Positions 1-7,450 are shown, numbered from the stretch's first letter. The stretch: 9,169 nt of DNA from Acidobacteriota bacterium (GCA_027038695.1 JALWHA010000224.1:1-9169), one strand, 5' to 3'. The notes: generated by a model from the sequence alone, not told the origin. Made by a program: numbers and translations.

Positions 1-1
1 G

Positions 2-1588
2 ATAAAGGGTTTTACAGAAAAGGCAATTAAAGGGAATTGCGACTTAATTATATTTCCTGAACTTTCCCTTTGTGGCTATATGCCTGAGGATATAATCTTT
101 CAACACCACTTTCACGAGCAAACAGAAAAATACCTTGAGAAGGTAAAAGAATTAAGCAAAACAATCGCCGTTCTTGTTGGTTTTGTGGAAAAGAATGAAG
201 GGAAGGGAAAGCCTTTTTACAATTCGGTCGCTTTGTTTGTTGATGGCAACTTAAAAGAGGTCTACAGAAAAAGGCTTCTTCCCAATTATGATGTTTTTAA
301 TGAAAAAAGGTATCTTGAAGAGGGAAAGGGAAACCTTGTTTTTGAGTTAAATGGAAAGAGAATTGGCATAACAATTTGTGAAGACGGCTGGAATACCGAG
401 TTTTCGCCTGCTTACGGGCTTTATTCCCTTGACCCTGTTTACGAAACAATTAAGGAAGGTTGCGACATTATCCTGAATATTGCCGCTTCCCCTTTTTATT
501 ACAAAAAGGTTTATTTAAGGGAAACTATGTTTTCACGCATTGCAAAGAAGTATAACAAGCCTTTGATTTTTATAAATCAATCAGGGGGAGTGGACGGAAT
601 TATATTTGACGGGGATTCCTGTGTTTTTGATAAAGACGGCAGAATAATAAAGAAAGCAAAAAAGTTTGAGACGGATTTCTTTGTCTGGGATACTGAAAGT
701 GAAAAAGGAAATTATTTTCCTGTTGAAGGAGACGAAGAAGAGTTGATTTTTAATGCCCTTGTTACAGGCATAAGGGATTTTATCTCAAAGATAGGTGCAA
801 AAAAGGTTCACCTTGGTTTAAGCGGTGGTATTGACTCTGCTATGGTTGCGGTTCTTGCAAAGTTTGCTTTAGGGAAAGAGAATGTGGTTGGGATAATGCT
901 TCCTTCTCCATATTCAAGCAAATCAAGTGTTGAAGACTCTGTTCAACTTGGAAAAAACCTTGGGATTAGACTTGAAGAAATTCCAATAACACCTTACTTT
1001 GAGGTTTTAAAATCAGAATTAACTCAAAAATTTAGCGGTTTAAAAGACATTACCGAGCAGAATATTCAGGCAAGGTTGAGAGGCTTAATACTGATGGCTT
1101 ACTCAAACAACACAGACTCAATTCTTTTAAACACAGGGAATAAATCGGAACTGGCTGTAGGTTATGCCACAATTTACGGGGATATGTGCGGTGCTTTATC
1201 CGTTTTAGGGGATTTGTATAAAACAAGGGTTTACTCCCTTGCAAACTGGATAAACAAAAAGTTCAGAAAAATAATCCCCGAAAATATAATAAAAAAAGCC
1301 CCTTCAGCAGAGTTAAAGCCGGGACAGAAAGACCAGGACAGCCTTCCCCCTTACTCAACACTTGACTTAATTCTTGAAAATTACATAGAAAATTGTTTAT
1401 CCCCGAAAGAGATTGTTGAAAAAACAGGCATTGATTTTGAAATAGTTAAATCCGTGATCAATATGGTTCACAGAAGCGAGTTTAAGAGAAAGCAGGCAGC
1501 GCCTGTTATAAAACTAACCTCAAGGGCTTTTGTGAGCGGATTCAGGTTTCCTATTACATCACAAATTAAAATACAGGGGGATTTATGA
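2..1588 (+). CDS. nadE: Glutamine-dependent NAD+ synthetase, 5'-truncated by window edge
   Basis: Makes NAD+ from deamido-NAD+ (nicotinate adenine dinucleotide), ATP and glutamine; last step of NAD synthesis, cytoplasmic. The frame is open back to position 2, so the Met at position 80 is internal: residues before it read DLIIFPELSLCGY, the nitrilase motif carrying the catalytic Glu (codon 59-61). Counting from the Met at 80, the other glutaminase residues are Lys64 (KRLLPNY) and the nucleophile Cys100 (ITICEDGW). The synthetase domain follows, with the PP-loop SGGIDS at 248-253, then NTGNKSELAVGY (351-362) and the C-terminal HRSEFKRKQAAP stretch. 528 codons are visible; the family is usually about 540-580, so only a few dozen N-terminal residues are missing. 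No frameshift or lost active-site residue is visible. The stop overlaps the next gene by ATGA, implying translational coupling. Identification is secure from motifs in both domains. Confidence 0.96.
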   Translation: MKGFTEKAIKGNCDLIIFPELSLCGYMPEDIIFQHHFHEQTEKYLEKVKELSKTIAVLVGFVEKNEGKGKPFYNSVALFVDGNLKEVYRKRLLPNYDVFNEKRYLEEGKGNLVFELNGKRIGITICEDGWNTEFSPAYGLYSLDPVYETIKEGCDIILNIAASPFYYKKVYLRETMFSRIAKKYNKPLIFINQSGGVDGIIFDGDSCVFDKDGRIIKKAKKFETDFFVWDTESEKGNYFPVEGDEEELIFNALVTGIRDFISKIGAKKVHLGLSGGIDSAMVAVLAKFALGKENVVGIMLPSPYSSKSSVEDSVQLGKNLGIRLEEIPITPYFEVLKSELTQKFSGLKDITEQNIQARLRGLILMAYSNNTDSILLNTGNKSELAVGYATIYGDMCGALSVLGDLYKTRVYSLANWINKKFRKIIPENIIKKAPSAELKPGQKDQDSLPPYSTLDLILENYIENCLSPKEIVEKTGIDFEIVKSVINMVHRSEFKRKQAAPVIKLTSRAFVSGFRFPITSQIKIQGDL

Positions 1589-2361
1589 AGTTAAAAGATA
1601 GATGGGCTGTAATTACAGGGGCAAGTGCAGGCATAGGTAAAGCAACTGCCGAATACTTTGCAAAAGAAGGTTGCAATTTAATCCTTATGGCAAGAAGGGA
1701 AGAGAGGCTCAAAGAATTAAAGGAAAACCTTGAAAAAGAATGCAATGTAAAGGTTGTAACAGGGAAAGTTGATGTTTCTAACTTTAAAGAGTGTGAAAAC
1801 TTTTTCAACTCCCTTGAGGAAAATTTAAAAGCACCTGACATACTTGTAAACAATGCAGGGCTTGCCTATGGAATGGAAAAACTTATTGAAAAGCCTATTG
1901 AAGATATTGATAAGATGTTTGATGTAAATGTTAAAGGGTTAATTTACATTACAAACCTGTTTGTCCCTCAAATGCTAAAAAGGGGAAAGGGAACAATTGT
2001 AAATGTAGGCTCTATTGCGGGAAGAGAGGTTTATCCCGGCGGAAATGTTTACTGTGCGACAAAGCATGCGGTAAAGGCTTTATCCCGTGCTTTAAGGATT
2101 GAACTTGTGGATACCCCTTTAAGGGTAATTGAGATTGCGCCGGGGCTTGTTGAAACAGAGTTTTCAATTGTAAGGTTTAAGGGGGATAAGGAGAAGGCGG
2201 ACAATGTTTACAAAGGATTAACCCCTCTTTTCCCTGAAGATATTGCAGATTTGATTTTGTTTACTGTGACAAGGCCGCCTCATGTCCAGATTAACGAGGT
2301 AATTATTATGCCTACCTCTCAGGCGACAACTACAATAATTCACAGGGAGAAAAATGTATAA
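1585..2361 (+). CDS. Short-chain dehydrogenase/reductase, YdfG-type (NADP-dependent 3-hydroxy acid/serine dehydrogenase-like)
   Basis: A classical SDR of 258 residues. Visible motifs: cofactor loop TGASAGIG (11-18), Arg37-Arg38 after the second strand (typical of NADP preference), NNAG (89-92), Asn115, Ser143 and the Tyr156-x3-Lys160 catalytic pair. The C-terminal half (APGLVETEFSIVRFKGD, then PEDIADLILF, PPHVQIN, IMPTSQ) closely matches my recollection of E. coli YdfG, which oxidises L-serine, L-allo-threonine and other 3-hydroxy acids with NADP+ and reduces malonic semialdehyde. Family membership is secure; the substrate is inferred from resemblance. An SD-like AGGGGG lies at 1575-1580. The gene begins inside the nadE stop (ATGA) and its own end overlaps the HD-domain gene by 8 nt, so the three are very probably co-translated. 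Sitting next to nadE may only reflect operon packing. Confidence 0.9.
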   Translation: MKLKDRWAVITGASAGIGKATAEYFAKEGCNLILMARREERLKELKENLEKECNVKVVTGKVDVSNFKECENFFNSLEENLKAPDILVNNAGLAYGMEKLIEKPIEDIDKMFDVNVKGLIYITNLFVPQMLKRGKGTIVNVGSIAGREVYPGGNVYCATKHAVKALSRALRIELVDTPLRVIEIAPGLVETEFSIVRFKGDKEKADNVYKGLTPLFPEDIADLILFTVTRPPHVQINEVIIMPTSQATTTIIHREKNV

Positions 2362-3007
2362 AGAATTTCATTGGGAAAGGTACCTTGAAAATATTTTAAG
2401 GGAGAAAACTGAAAGGGAAGCAGCCGCTTTGTGGAAACTTTCAGGTGGCGGAATACCCTTTGATTATAGATTTGAGCATGTTATGGCTGTTGTTCGCCAC
2501 GGAAAGTACTTGCAAAGGCATGAGGGGGGGGATTTAAAGGTTGTTGTTGCTGCCTGCTACCTTCACGATATAGGAAAGAGCTTCTTTGTAAAAGAGGGGA
2601 AAAACAAGCACCACGGATACAAAAGTGCAGATATTGCCAAAGATATTTTGAAGGATATAAAAGATTTTTCGGACAGGGAAATAGAGCGTGTTGCAGAGGC
2701 TATAAAACACCATGTGGGGCTTTTTAAGGACAATAAAGAAAGGTGTATTGAAGGGAAAATTTTATGGGACGCGGATAAACTTACAAAAGTCGGAGCATTG
2801 TCTTTAACCCATTCCCTTGCAATTGCAGGTGCTTTTGGCGGGATAGACACAGAAGGGATAGTTAAAAGAGGGTTAAAGTGGGCGGAACTTGTCCCTAAAA
2901 TTGTTGAAGGGTTTCACACCGAGACTGCAAAGAAACTAGGTAAACAAAGGGCTGAAATTTTGCTATCATTTTATAAGCAACTTGATAACGAATTTAGATT
3001 GGAGTAA
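2354..3007 (+). CDS. HD-domain metal-dependent phosphohydrolase, substrate unknown
   Basis: A 217-residue soluble protein with an HD/HDIG-type signature: His42 (RFEHV), His71-Asp72 (YLHDIGK), His86/His87, His119-His120 (IKHHVG) and Asp139/Asp141 (LWDADKL). These are the expected metal ligands, and spacing suits a catalytically competent HD hydrolase. HD enzymes of this size act on nucleotides, cyclic nucleotides or other phosphoesters; nothing visible fixes the substrate, and no second domain (GAF, response regulator, (p)ppGpp synthetase) is attached. The N-terminal 35 residues are helical and charged. The start is supported by GGGAG at 2345-2349, four nucleotides from the ATG. It overlaps the SDR gene by 8 nt and is followed after 3 nt by coaX. 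A house-cleaning or cofactor-related phosphatase role is possible from context only. Confidence 0.85.
   Translation: MYKEFHWERYLENILREKTEREAAALWKLSGGGIPFDYRFEHVMAVVRHGKYLQRHEGGDLKVVVAACYLHDIGKSFFVKEGKNKHHGYKSADIAKDILKDIKDFSDREIERVAEAIKHHVGLFKDNKERCIEGKILWDADKLTKVGALSLTHSLAIAGAFGGIDTEGIVKRGLKWAELVPKIVEGFHTETAKKLGKQRAEILLSFYKQLDNEFRLE
3001..3004 (+). promoter_or_regulatory. Ribosome binding site of coaX, inside the end of the HD-domain gene
   Basis: GGAG abuts and precedes the TAA stop of the upstream gene and lies 6 nt before the coaX ATG at 3011. It supports that start and close translational linkage. Confidence 0.7.
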
Positions 3008-3010
3008 GTT

Positions 3011-3775
3011 ATGTTACTTGCGCTTGATATTGGAAACACAAATACAACAATAGGGGTTTTCAGGGACGCGGAATTGATTATGGATTTCAGGTTAACAACC
3101 AATATTAACCAGACTATGGATGAGTACGGCATTCTTGTTAGAAACCTTCTCTCTTTGCAGGGCATTGATTACAAAGAGGTAAAGAATATTATTGTTTCGT
3201 GTGTAGTTCCTCCCCTTGATTCAATTATTTATTTTATGTCTTTAAATTATTTTAAAATCAAACCTCTGTTTGTTAAACCGGGAATAAAAACAGGTCTTGC
3301 TTTAAATGTAGAAAGTCCTTCGGAAGTAGGTGCAGACAGGATTGTGGACTGTGTGGCAGCAATAAACAAGTTTAAACCGCCTTTAATTGTAGTTGATTTC
3401 GGTACCGCAACCACATTTGACGCTATTAATGAGAGAAATGAATTTTTAGGCGGGGCCATTGCTCCCGGCTTAAAGATATCCGCTTTTTCCCTGTTTGAGA
3501 AAGCGGCAAAACTTCCCGAGGTTGAGATAAGGAAGCCTAAAGCTGCAATAGGGAGGAATACGGTAACAAATATTCAGTCGGGTCTGTTTTTCGGGTATGT
3601 GGGGCTTGTTTCCGAGATTTTAAAGAGAATGCTTGACGAATTGCCTGACGCTAAGGTCGTGGCTACGGGAGGGCTTGCTAAAGTTATTGCGAAAGAGTGC
3701 AAATTTATTGATAAAATTGACGAAAAGCTTACCCTTGAGGGGTTGAGAATTCTTTTTGAGAAAAATAAAGACTAA
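3011..3775 (+). CDS. coaX: Type III pantothenate kinase
   Basis: Phosphorylates pantothenate, the first committed step of coenzyme A synthesis. The 254-residue length is typical of CoaX. It shows the ASKHA-fold phosphate loop LALDIGNTNT (3-12, with Asp6), GADRIVD (107-113, with the catalytic-base candidate Asp109), VVDFGTATTFD (127-137, Asp129 at the position used for monovalent cation binding in the family) and GGAIAPG (147-153). VVATGG (216-221) near the end is the adenosine-side motif. All key residues appear intact. CoaX enzymes are known to need K+ or NH4+ and to be insensitive to CoA feedback. It lies 3 nt after the HD-domain gene and its stop TAA shares one base with the next ATG. The common birA neighbour is not present within this window. 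Confidence 0.96.
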   Translation: MLLALDIGNTNTTIGVFRDAELIMDFRLTTNINQTMDEYGILVRNLLSLQGIDYKEVKNIIVSCVVPPLDSIIYFMSLNYFKIKPLFVKPGIKTGLALNVESPSEVGADRIVDCVAAINKFKPPLIVVDFGTATTFDAINERNEFLGGAIAPGLKISAFSLFEKAAKLPEVEIRKPKAAIGRNTVTNIQSGLFFGYVGLVSEILKRMLDELPDAKVVATGGLAKVIAKECKFIDKIDEKLTLEGLRILFEKNKD

Positions 3776-4446
3776 TGTGCAATAAAGAAAATACAAAATT
3801 TGAAGAATACTTTAATAAAATTGAAAGTTACTTTGCGCTTAAAAGGGATAAAGCAATCCTTCTTTCTCCCGAAGAGTTTGAGGTGGTAGAGCACTTTTAC
3901 AACGAAGGAACACCTTTGAAGGTTGTTTTTAAAGGAATAGACAGGTTTTTTGAAAAGAAAAAGAAGAGAAAGAGGAAAACAAACAGAATATATTTTTTAA
4001 CCCATATTAAAGAAGATATAGAACAAATATGGCAGGATTATAAGAGAAAAGGAACAGGCTCTTACCTTGTTTCAGGGGAAAGCGAAGGCGAATTTATTAA
4101 GGAAAGGGTTGACGAAATAATAGAGATGCTCGGGCAGTCTAACGAAGCGCTTCAAATTGTTTGTGTTGAAGTGGAAGGCAAGTTAAATGCTTTAAAAGAA
4201 AAGGCTGAAGAGTTTGTTTTAGAAGATGCGGAAAGGGAAATGGACGCTATTTTGGAGTTTGCAACAAAAAGAATTTTTGATATTCTAAACAGCGAGTTAA
4301 TTGAAATAAAAGAGGAAGAGGACTCAGAGGTTAATTTATTGCTTGAATCTCTCGGGAAAGAGGTTCCTTCCGATGTGATAGATAGGTTTAAAAAACAGGT
4401 TGTCTTTGAAAAGTTAAACTTTCCCAATATATCTTTGTTTGGTTGA
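3775..4446 (+). CDS. Uncharacterised highly charged protein between coaX and thiC
   Basis: I do not recognise a characterised family for this 223-residue protein. Residues 1-60 appear as a compact N-terminal unit (an acidic helix, LLSPEEFEVVEHFYNEGTPL, then VVFKGIDRFF). A strongly basic run KKKKRKRK follows at 61-68, then a helix-rich region; residues 105-185 look coiled-coil-like and acidic, ending in EIKEEEDSEV. No signal peptide or membrane segment is visible, so it is probably cytoplasmic. The basic cluster beside helical segments could bind nucleic acid; this is speculation. The N-terminal pattern faintly recalls uncharacterised acidobacterial proteins, from memory only. Its ATG overlaps the coaX stop (TAATG) with no good Shine-Dalgarno sequence, so expression probably depends on coupling. 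Codon use resembles its neighbours, and the frame is open for its full length within an otherwise well-defined operon, so it is very likely real. Confidence 0.8.
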   Translation: MCNKENTKFEEYFNKIESYFALKRDKAILLSPEEFEVVEHFYNEGTPLKVVFKGIDRFFEKKKKRKRKTNRIYFLTHIKEDIEQIWQDYKRKGTGSYLVSGESEGEFIKERVDEIIEMLGQSNEALQIVCVEVEGKLNALKEKAEEFVLEDAEREMDAILEFATKRIFDILNSELIEIKEEEDSEVNLLLESLGKEVPSDVIDRFKKQVVFEKLNFPNISLFG

Positions 4447-4450
4447 TAGA

Positions 4451-4456
4451 AAGGAG
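4451..4456 (+). promoter_or_regulatory. Ribosome binding site fixing the thiC start
   Basis: AAGGAG lies 6 nt upstream of the ATG at 4463. An in-frame ATG at 4439 lies inside the previous gene with no comparable site, and the residues it would add (MVDRKEQN) are just the translated binding-site region. The site decides for 4463. Confidence 0.85.
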
Positions 4457-4462
4457 CAAAAT

Positions 4463-5743
4463 ATGGGTATAATTGAGCAACTTAGAAAGGGTAATATACC
4501 GGAGGTGTTAAAAAAAGTTGCGGAACTTGAGAATGTTAGCCTTGACTATATAGTTAGCGGGATTCTGGACGGCACTATTGTTGTTCCCCATAACAATTTG
4601 AAAACACTGGAAAAACCCTGCGCTATCGGAAAGGGTTTAAGGATTAAGGTAAACGCGAATATCGGCACTTCTCAGGACCATGAAAATATTGAAGAGGAGT
4701 TGGAAAAATTGCATATAGCCGTAAAATACGGGGCTGATGCCGTAATGGATTTGTCAACGGGAGATAGAGCAAGGAAAACAAGGCTTCAGGTTGTGAAGAA
4801 TTCCCCCGTTCCCGTCGGTACGGTGCCTGTTTACGAGGCTTTTTTAAAAGCGGGAAAGCATAAAGGCACAATCATGAGGTTAACGGCGGACGATATATTT
4901 GAAGCAATTGAACAGCACGGGAAAGACGGGGTTGATTTTGTGACGGTACATTGCGGGATTACAATGGAATCTGTTGAAAGAATGAGAAAACAGGGCAGGC
5001 TTGCCGACGTTGTTTCAAGAGGCGGCTCTCTTTTAATTGAGTGGATGGTTTTAAATGAGAAGGAAAACCCCCTGTATGAACACTTTGACAGATTGCTTGA
5101 AATATGCAAGAAGTATGAGATGACAATAAGCCTTGGGGATGGAATGCGGCCCGGTGCTATTGAAGACGCAACAGATAGGGCTCAAGTTCAGGAATTGATT
5201 ATTTTAGGGGAATTGGCGCAATACGCTGTAGAAAACGGGGTTCAGGTTATGATTGAAGGCCCCGGGCACGTTCCTTTAGACCAGGTTGAAACAAATATGA
5301 AAATACAAAAAACACTATGCAACGGGGCGCCTTTTTATGTTTTAGGCCCGATTGTAACCGATGTTGCTCCTGGTTATGACCATATTACCGCCGCAATAGG
5401 GGGAGCGGTTGCCGCTATGAGTGGGGCGGACTTTCTTTGTTACGTTACACCCGCGGAACACTTGAGGCTTCCTACGGTGGAAGATGTTAAGGTGGGTGTT
5501 GTTTCAAGTAAGATTGCCGCACATGCGGCTGATATTGCAAGGGGAATTCCCGGCGCAAAAGAGTGGGATTACAGAATGAGCAAGTATAGAAAAGAGTTAA
5601 ACTGGGAAGGAATGTTTAAAGAGTGTCTTGACGAAGAGACGGCAAGAAAGATGAGGGGAGAGATTGAACCTCAAAACGAAGATGTGTGCAGTATGTGCGG
5701 AGAGTTCTGCGCATTGAAAACATTGAACGACGTGTTTAAATAA
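4463..5743 (+). CDS. thiC: Phosphomethylpyrimidine synthase ThiC, short form
   Basis: Radical-SAM enzyme converting 5-aminoimidazole ribotide to HMP phosphate, the pyrimidine half of thiamine; cytoplasmic. From the chosen start it has 426 residues, the size of the short ThiC of many anaerobes and archaea; the proteobacterial form is about 600 or more with an extra N-terminal domain. Family blocks: VNANIGTS (63-70), MDLSTGD (95-101), PVGTVPVYEA (117-126), TVHCG (161-165), SRGGS (185-189), SLGDGMRPG (223-231), IEGPGHVPL (264-272), DVAPGYDHITAAIGG (300-314) and CYVTPAEHL (326-334). The C-terminal cluster cysteines are 409, 412 and 416, a CX2CX3C spacing, where the E. coli-type enzyme has CX2CX4C. 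The gene starts 16 nt after the uncharacterised gene. No other thiamine gene and no TPP riboswitch is visible nearby. Confidence 0.96.
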   Translation: MGIIEQLRKGNIPEVLKKVAELENVSLDYIVSGILDGTIVVPHNNLKTLEKPCAIGKGLRIKVNANIGTSQDHENIEEELEKLHIAVKYGADAVMDLSTGDRARKTRLQVVKNSPVPVGTVPVYEAFLKAGKHKGTIMRLTADDIFEAIEQHGKDGVDFVTVHCGITMESVERMRKQGRLADVVSRGGSLLIEWMVLNEKENPLYEHFDRLLEICKKYEMTISLGDGMRPGAIEDATDRAQVQELIILGELAQYAVENGVQVMIEGPGHVPLDQVETNMKIQKTLCNGAPFYVLGPIVTDVAPGYDHITAAIGGAVAAMSGADFLCYVTPAEHLRLPTVEDVKVGVVSSKIAAHAADIARGIPGAKEWDYRMSKYRKELNWEGMFKECLDEETARKMRGEIEPQNEDVCSMCGEFCALKTLNDVFK

Positions 5744-5800
5744 AGAGATAAGGGTATGATAGAATAAGGGATAAGGAAAAAATATTAAGTTAGGCGGTTA
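5744..5800 (+). promoter_or_regulatory. 57-nt spacer with three ATAAGG iterations; possible internal promoter region
   Basis: This is the only sizeable gap in the plus-strand gene run, separating cofactor genes from cell-wall genes. It contains ATAAGG starting at 5748, 5764 and 5771, and TATGAT at 5755-5760, one base off a sigma-70 -10 box, but without a convincing -35 at 16-18 nt. No hairpin-plus-T-run terminator is seen. It could hold a weak internal promoter; the evidence is slight. Confidence 0.25.
5792..5797 (+). promoter_or_regulatory. Likely ribosome binding site of the amidase gene
   Basis: AGGCGG lies 3 nt before the ATG at 5801 and 6 nt before the ATG at 5804. The 6-nt spacing matches that of coaX, thiC and the zinc-ribbon gene here, slightly favouring the second Met; the two starts differ by one residue. 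Confidence 0.5.
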
Positions 5801-7450
5801 ATGATGCTAAAGGGTTTTTTTAGGATTTGCTTTTTGGTTTGTTTTTTAATTTTCGGATTTCTTGTTTTTTCACAAACAAAACAACCTGAAGTAAAGAGTC
5901 AGGAGACTCAAACAGAGCAGACCGCGCAACAAGAGAGCAGGTGGCCTGAAAACTTTGCTTTTCTTGTGAACGGGAAGATTTATTACCTTGATTATATCCT
6001 TCAGGACGATATTCCATATTTTACGATGGAATCGGTTTTTAACCCCTTAAAACAGGCGGGGCTTGACTATCAAAAGGTTTCAAAGGAAGAGTATAAGATT
6101 GCCATTGACGAAAACGAATTTTCCCTCGATTTAAAACATTTTCTTATTAAATCTACCAAACTTTACGTTGACGAAAAAGAAAAAGAAAAGCCTGATTTTA
6201 AGCCGCCTGAGCAGATAATTATTCCTGTTGATATTTTGCTTAAGGATAATAAGGTCTATTTCAGGTATGATTTTCTCTTTAAAGGTTTGCCTAATCTGAT
6301 AAACAAGGTTGTCGGTTACGATAAAAACTCTGGAACCTTCGTGGTAGGCAGGGAGAAGCCTGTAAAGATAAATTTTGAATTAAAGGAGACGGAACCGTAC
6401 GCTATTCTTACTTTTAAATGTCCCGCAAAAATTAAATATTCCCTGATTCGAACTGATAACCATGCTTATCTGACGGTTAACGCAAGGTTTAATATTGAAA
6501 AGGAAAAATTGTTGGCCATAGAAAGCCAATTTTTTAAAATTGCGGATTTAAAATTAATTTCCAGGCAAACAGAGGTCGATTTTGAGTTAACGGAAAAAAC
6601 GGATAAAGTTTCGGCTTACTTTGACAGAAACTTTGACGAATTGAAGGTGTATTTTTACTCAAAAGAGTTTTACAATCCCAAGGTTGATAATGTTAACAAG
6701 GCTGCGACAGACTTAAACGCGACTAAATTGACGATAAAGAAGATAATAATTGACCCCGGCCACGGAGGTGAAGACAACGGGGCGGTAAGCAAAAACGGGG
6801 TAAAGGAAAAGGATGTCGCGCTTCAAATTGCTTATAAATTAGCCAGAGAACTTAAAAGAAGGGGATATGATGTTATTATGACCAGGTACACCGACGTATA
6901 TGTCCCCCTAAAAGACAGAACAGGTATTGCAAATTCAAATAAAGGGGATTTGTTTATCTCTATACACCTGAACGCTTCATACAGAAAGGCAAGCGGTGCT
7001 GAAACTTATATATTAAGCCTTAGTGGTTACAAGCAGGTTTCGGACACCGTAGCGTTTGAAAACAGGGAGATTAAATCTTCTGCCGATAAAAAGACTAAGG
7101 ATAAAAATGAAGGTTCTCCGGTTTCTTTTATTCTCTGGGATATGGCTCAAAGGGAGTATATTAAGGATAGCGAAAAATTTGGAGAATACATTCAGGAAGG
7201 GCTTAACAACTTAATGGGTATCAGGGACAGAGGGGTAAAGCAGGCGCCTTTAGTTGTTCTTAAAGGCCTTGATATGCCCGGAGTGCTTGTTGAAGCAGGT
7301 TTTCTGTCAAACCCTGTTGAAGAGGCCAAACTTACTTCCGATAGTTATCAGAAAAAAATTGTTAATGTTATAGCTAACAGTGTTGACAGATACAGGATTT
7401 ATTACGAATTAAGAATGAAGGATTTGTTGGAAAATAAAAATGAACAATAA
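5801..7450 (+). CDS. Exported N-acetylmuramoyl-L-alanine amidase (Amidase_3), with N-terminal non-catalytic domains
   Basis: Cleaves the amide bond between MurNAc and the stem peptide of peptidoglycan, acting outside the cytoplasmic membrane, probably in cell separation. The 549 residues start with a signal peptide (hydrophobic 5-23, plausible cleavage after VFS at 24) and a Gln/Thr-rich linker. Residues about 54-183 form a strand-rich region resembling the copper-amine-oxidase N-terminal-like repeats (NGKIYYL..., ending NSGTFVVG). About 190-288 resembles an AMIN peptidoglycan-targeting domain. The catalytic domain spans about 314-540: zinc ligands His321 (DPGHGG), Glu336 (VKEKDVA) and His389 (SIHLNAS), and catalytic Glu498 (LVEAGFLSN). 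The roughly 110-residue stretch between His389 and Glu498 (containing SFILWDMAQREYI) could carry a regulatory helix as in AmiB/AmiC; that is inference. The 3' end overlaps the GerMN gene by 11 nt. Catalytic assignment is secure; N-terminal domain names are tentative. Confidence 0.93.
   Translation: MMLKGFFRICFLVCFLIFGFLVFSQTKQPEVKSQETQTEQTAQQESRWPENFAFLVNGKIYYLDYILQDDIPYFTMESVFNPLKQAGLDYQKVSKEEYKIAIDENEFSLDLKHFLIKSTKLYVDEKEKEKPDFKPPEQIIIPVDILLKDNKVYFRYDFLFKGLPNLINKVVGYDKNSGTFVVGREKPVKINFELKETEPYAILTFKCPAKIKYSLIRTDNHAYLTVNARFNIEKEKLLAIESQFFKIADLKLISRQTEVDFELTEKTDKVSAYFDRNFDELKVYFYSKEFYNPKVDNVNKAATDLNATKLTIKKIIIDPGHGGEDNGAVSKNGVKEKDVALQIAYKLARELKRRGYDVIMTRYTDVYVPLKDRTGIANSNKGDLFISIHLNASYRKASGAETYILSLSGYKQVSDTVAFENREIKSSADKKTKDKNEGSPVSFILWDMAQREYIKDSEKFGEYIQEGLNNLMGIRDRGVKQAPLVVLKGLDMPGVLVEAGFLSNPVEEAKLTSDSYQKKIVNVIANSVDRYRIYYELRMKDLLENKNEQ

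Noticed and set aside
80..82. ATG at 80 as the start of nadE
   Set aside because: The frame is open to the window edge and the preceding residues encode the conserved nitrilase motif with the catalytic Glu, so the gene starts upstream of the window.
3955..3990. Purine-rich run encoding KKKKRKRK as a possible slippage or frameshift site
   Set aside because: The frame continues uninterrupted through it to the stop at 4446, and no useful alternative frame continues from it.
4439..4462. In-frame upstream ATG for thiC
   Set aside because: It overlaps the previous gene, has no SD of its own, and a good AAGGAG sits 6 nt before the ATG at 4463.
1050..5109. Several open frames of 64-95 codons antisense to nadE, the SDR, the HD gene, coaX, the 223-residue gene and thiC
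   Set aside because: They run opposite strongly conserved coding sequence, give Ser/Leu/Phe-rich translations typical of reversed Lys/Glu codons, and have no recognisable motifs.
5723..5760. TTGAAC at 5723 with TATGAT at 5755 as a promoter for the amidase
   Set aside because: The spacer is 26 nt, too long for a sigma-70 promoter, and no better -35 lies at 16-18 nt.
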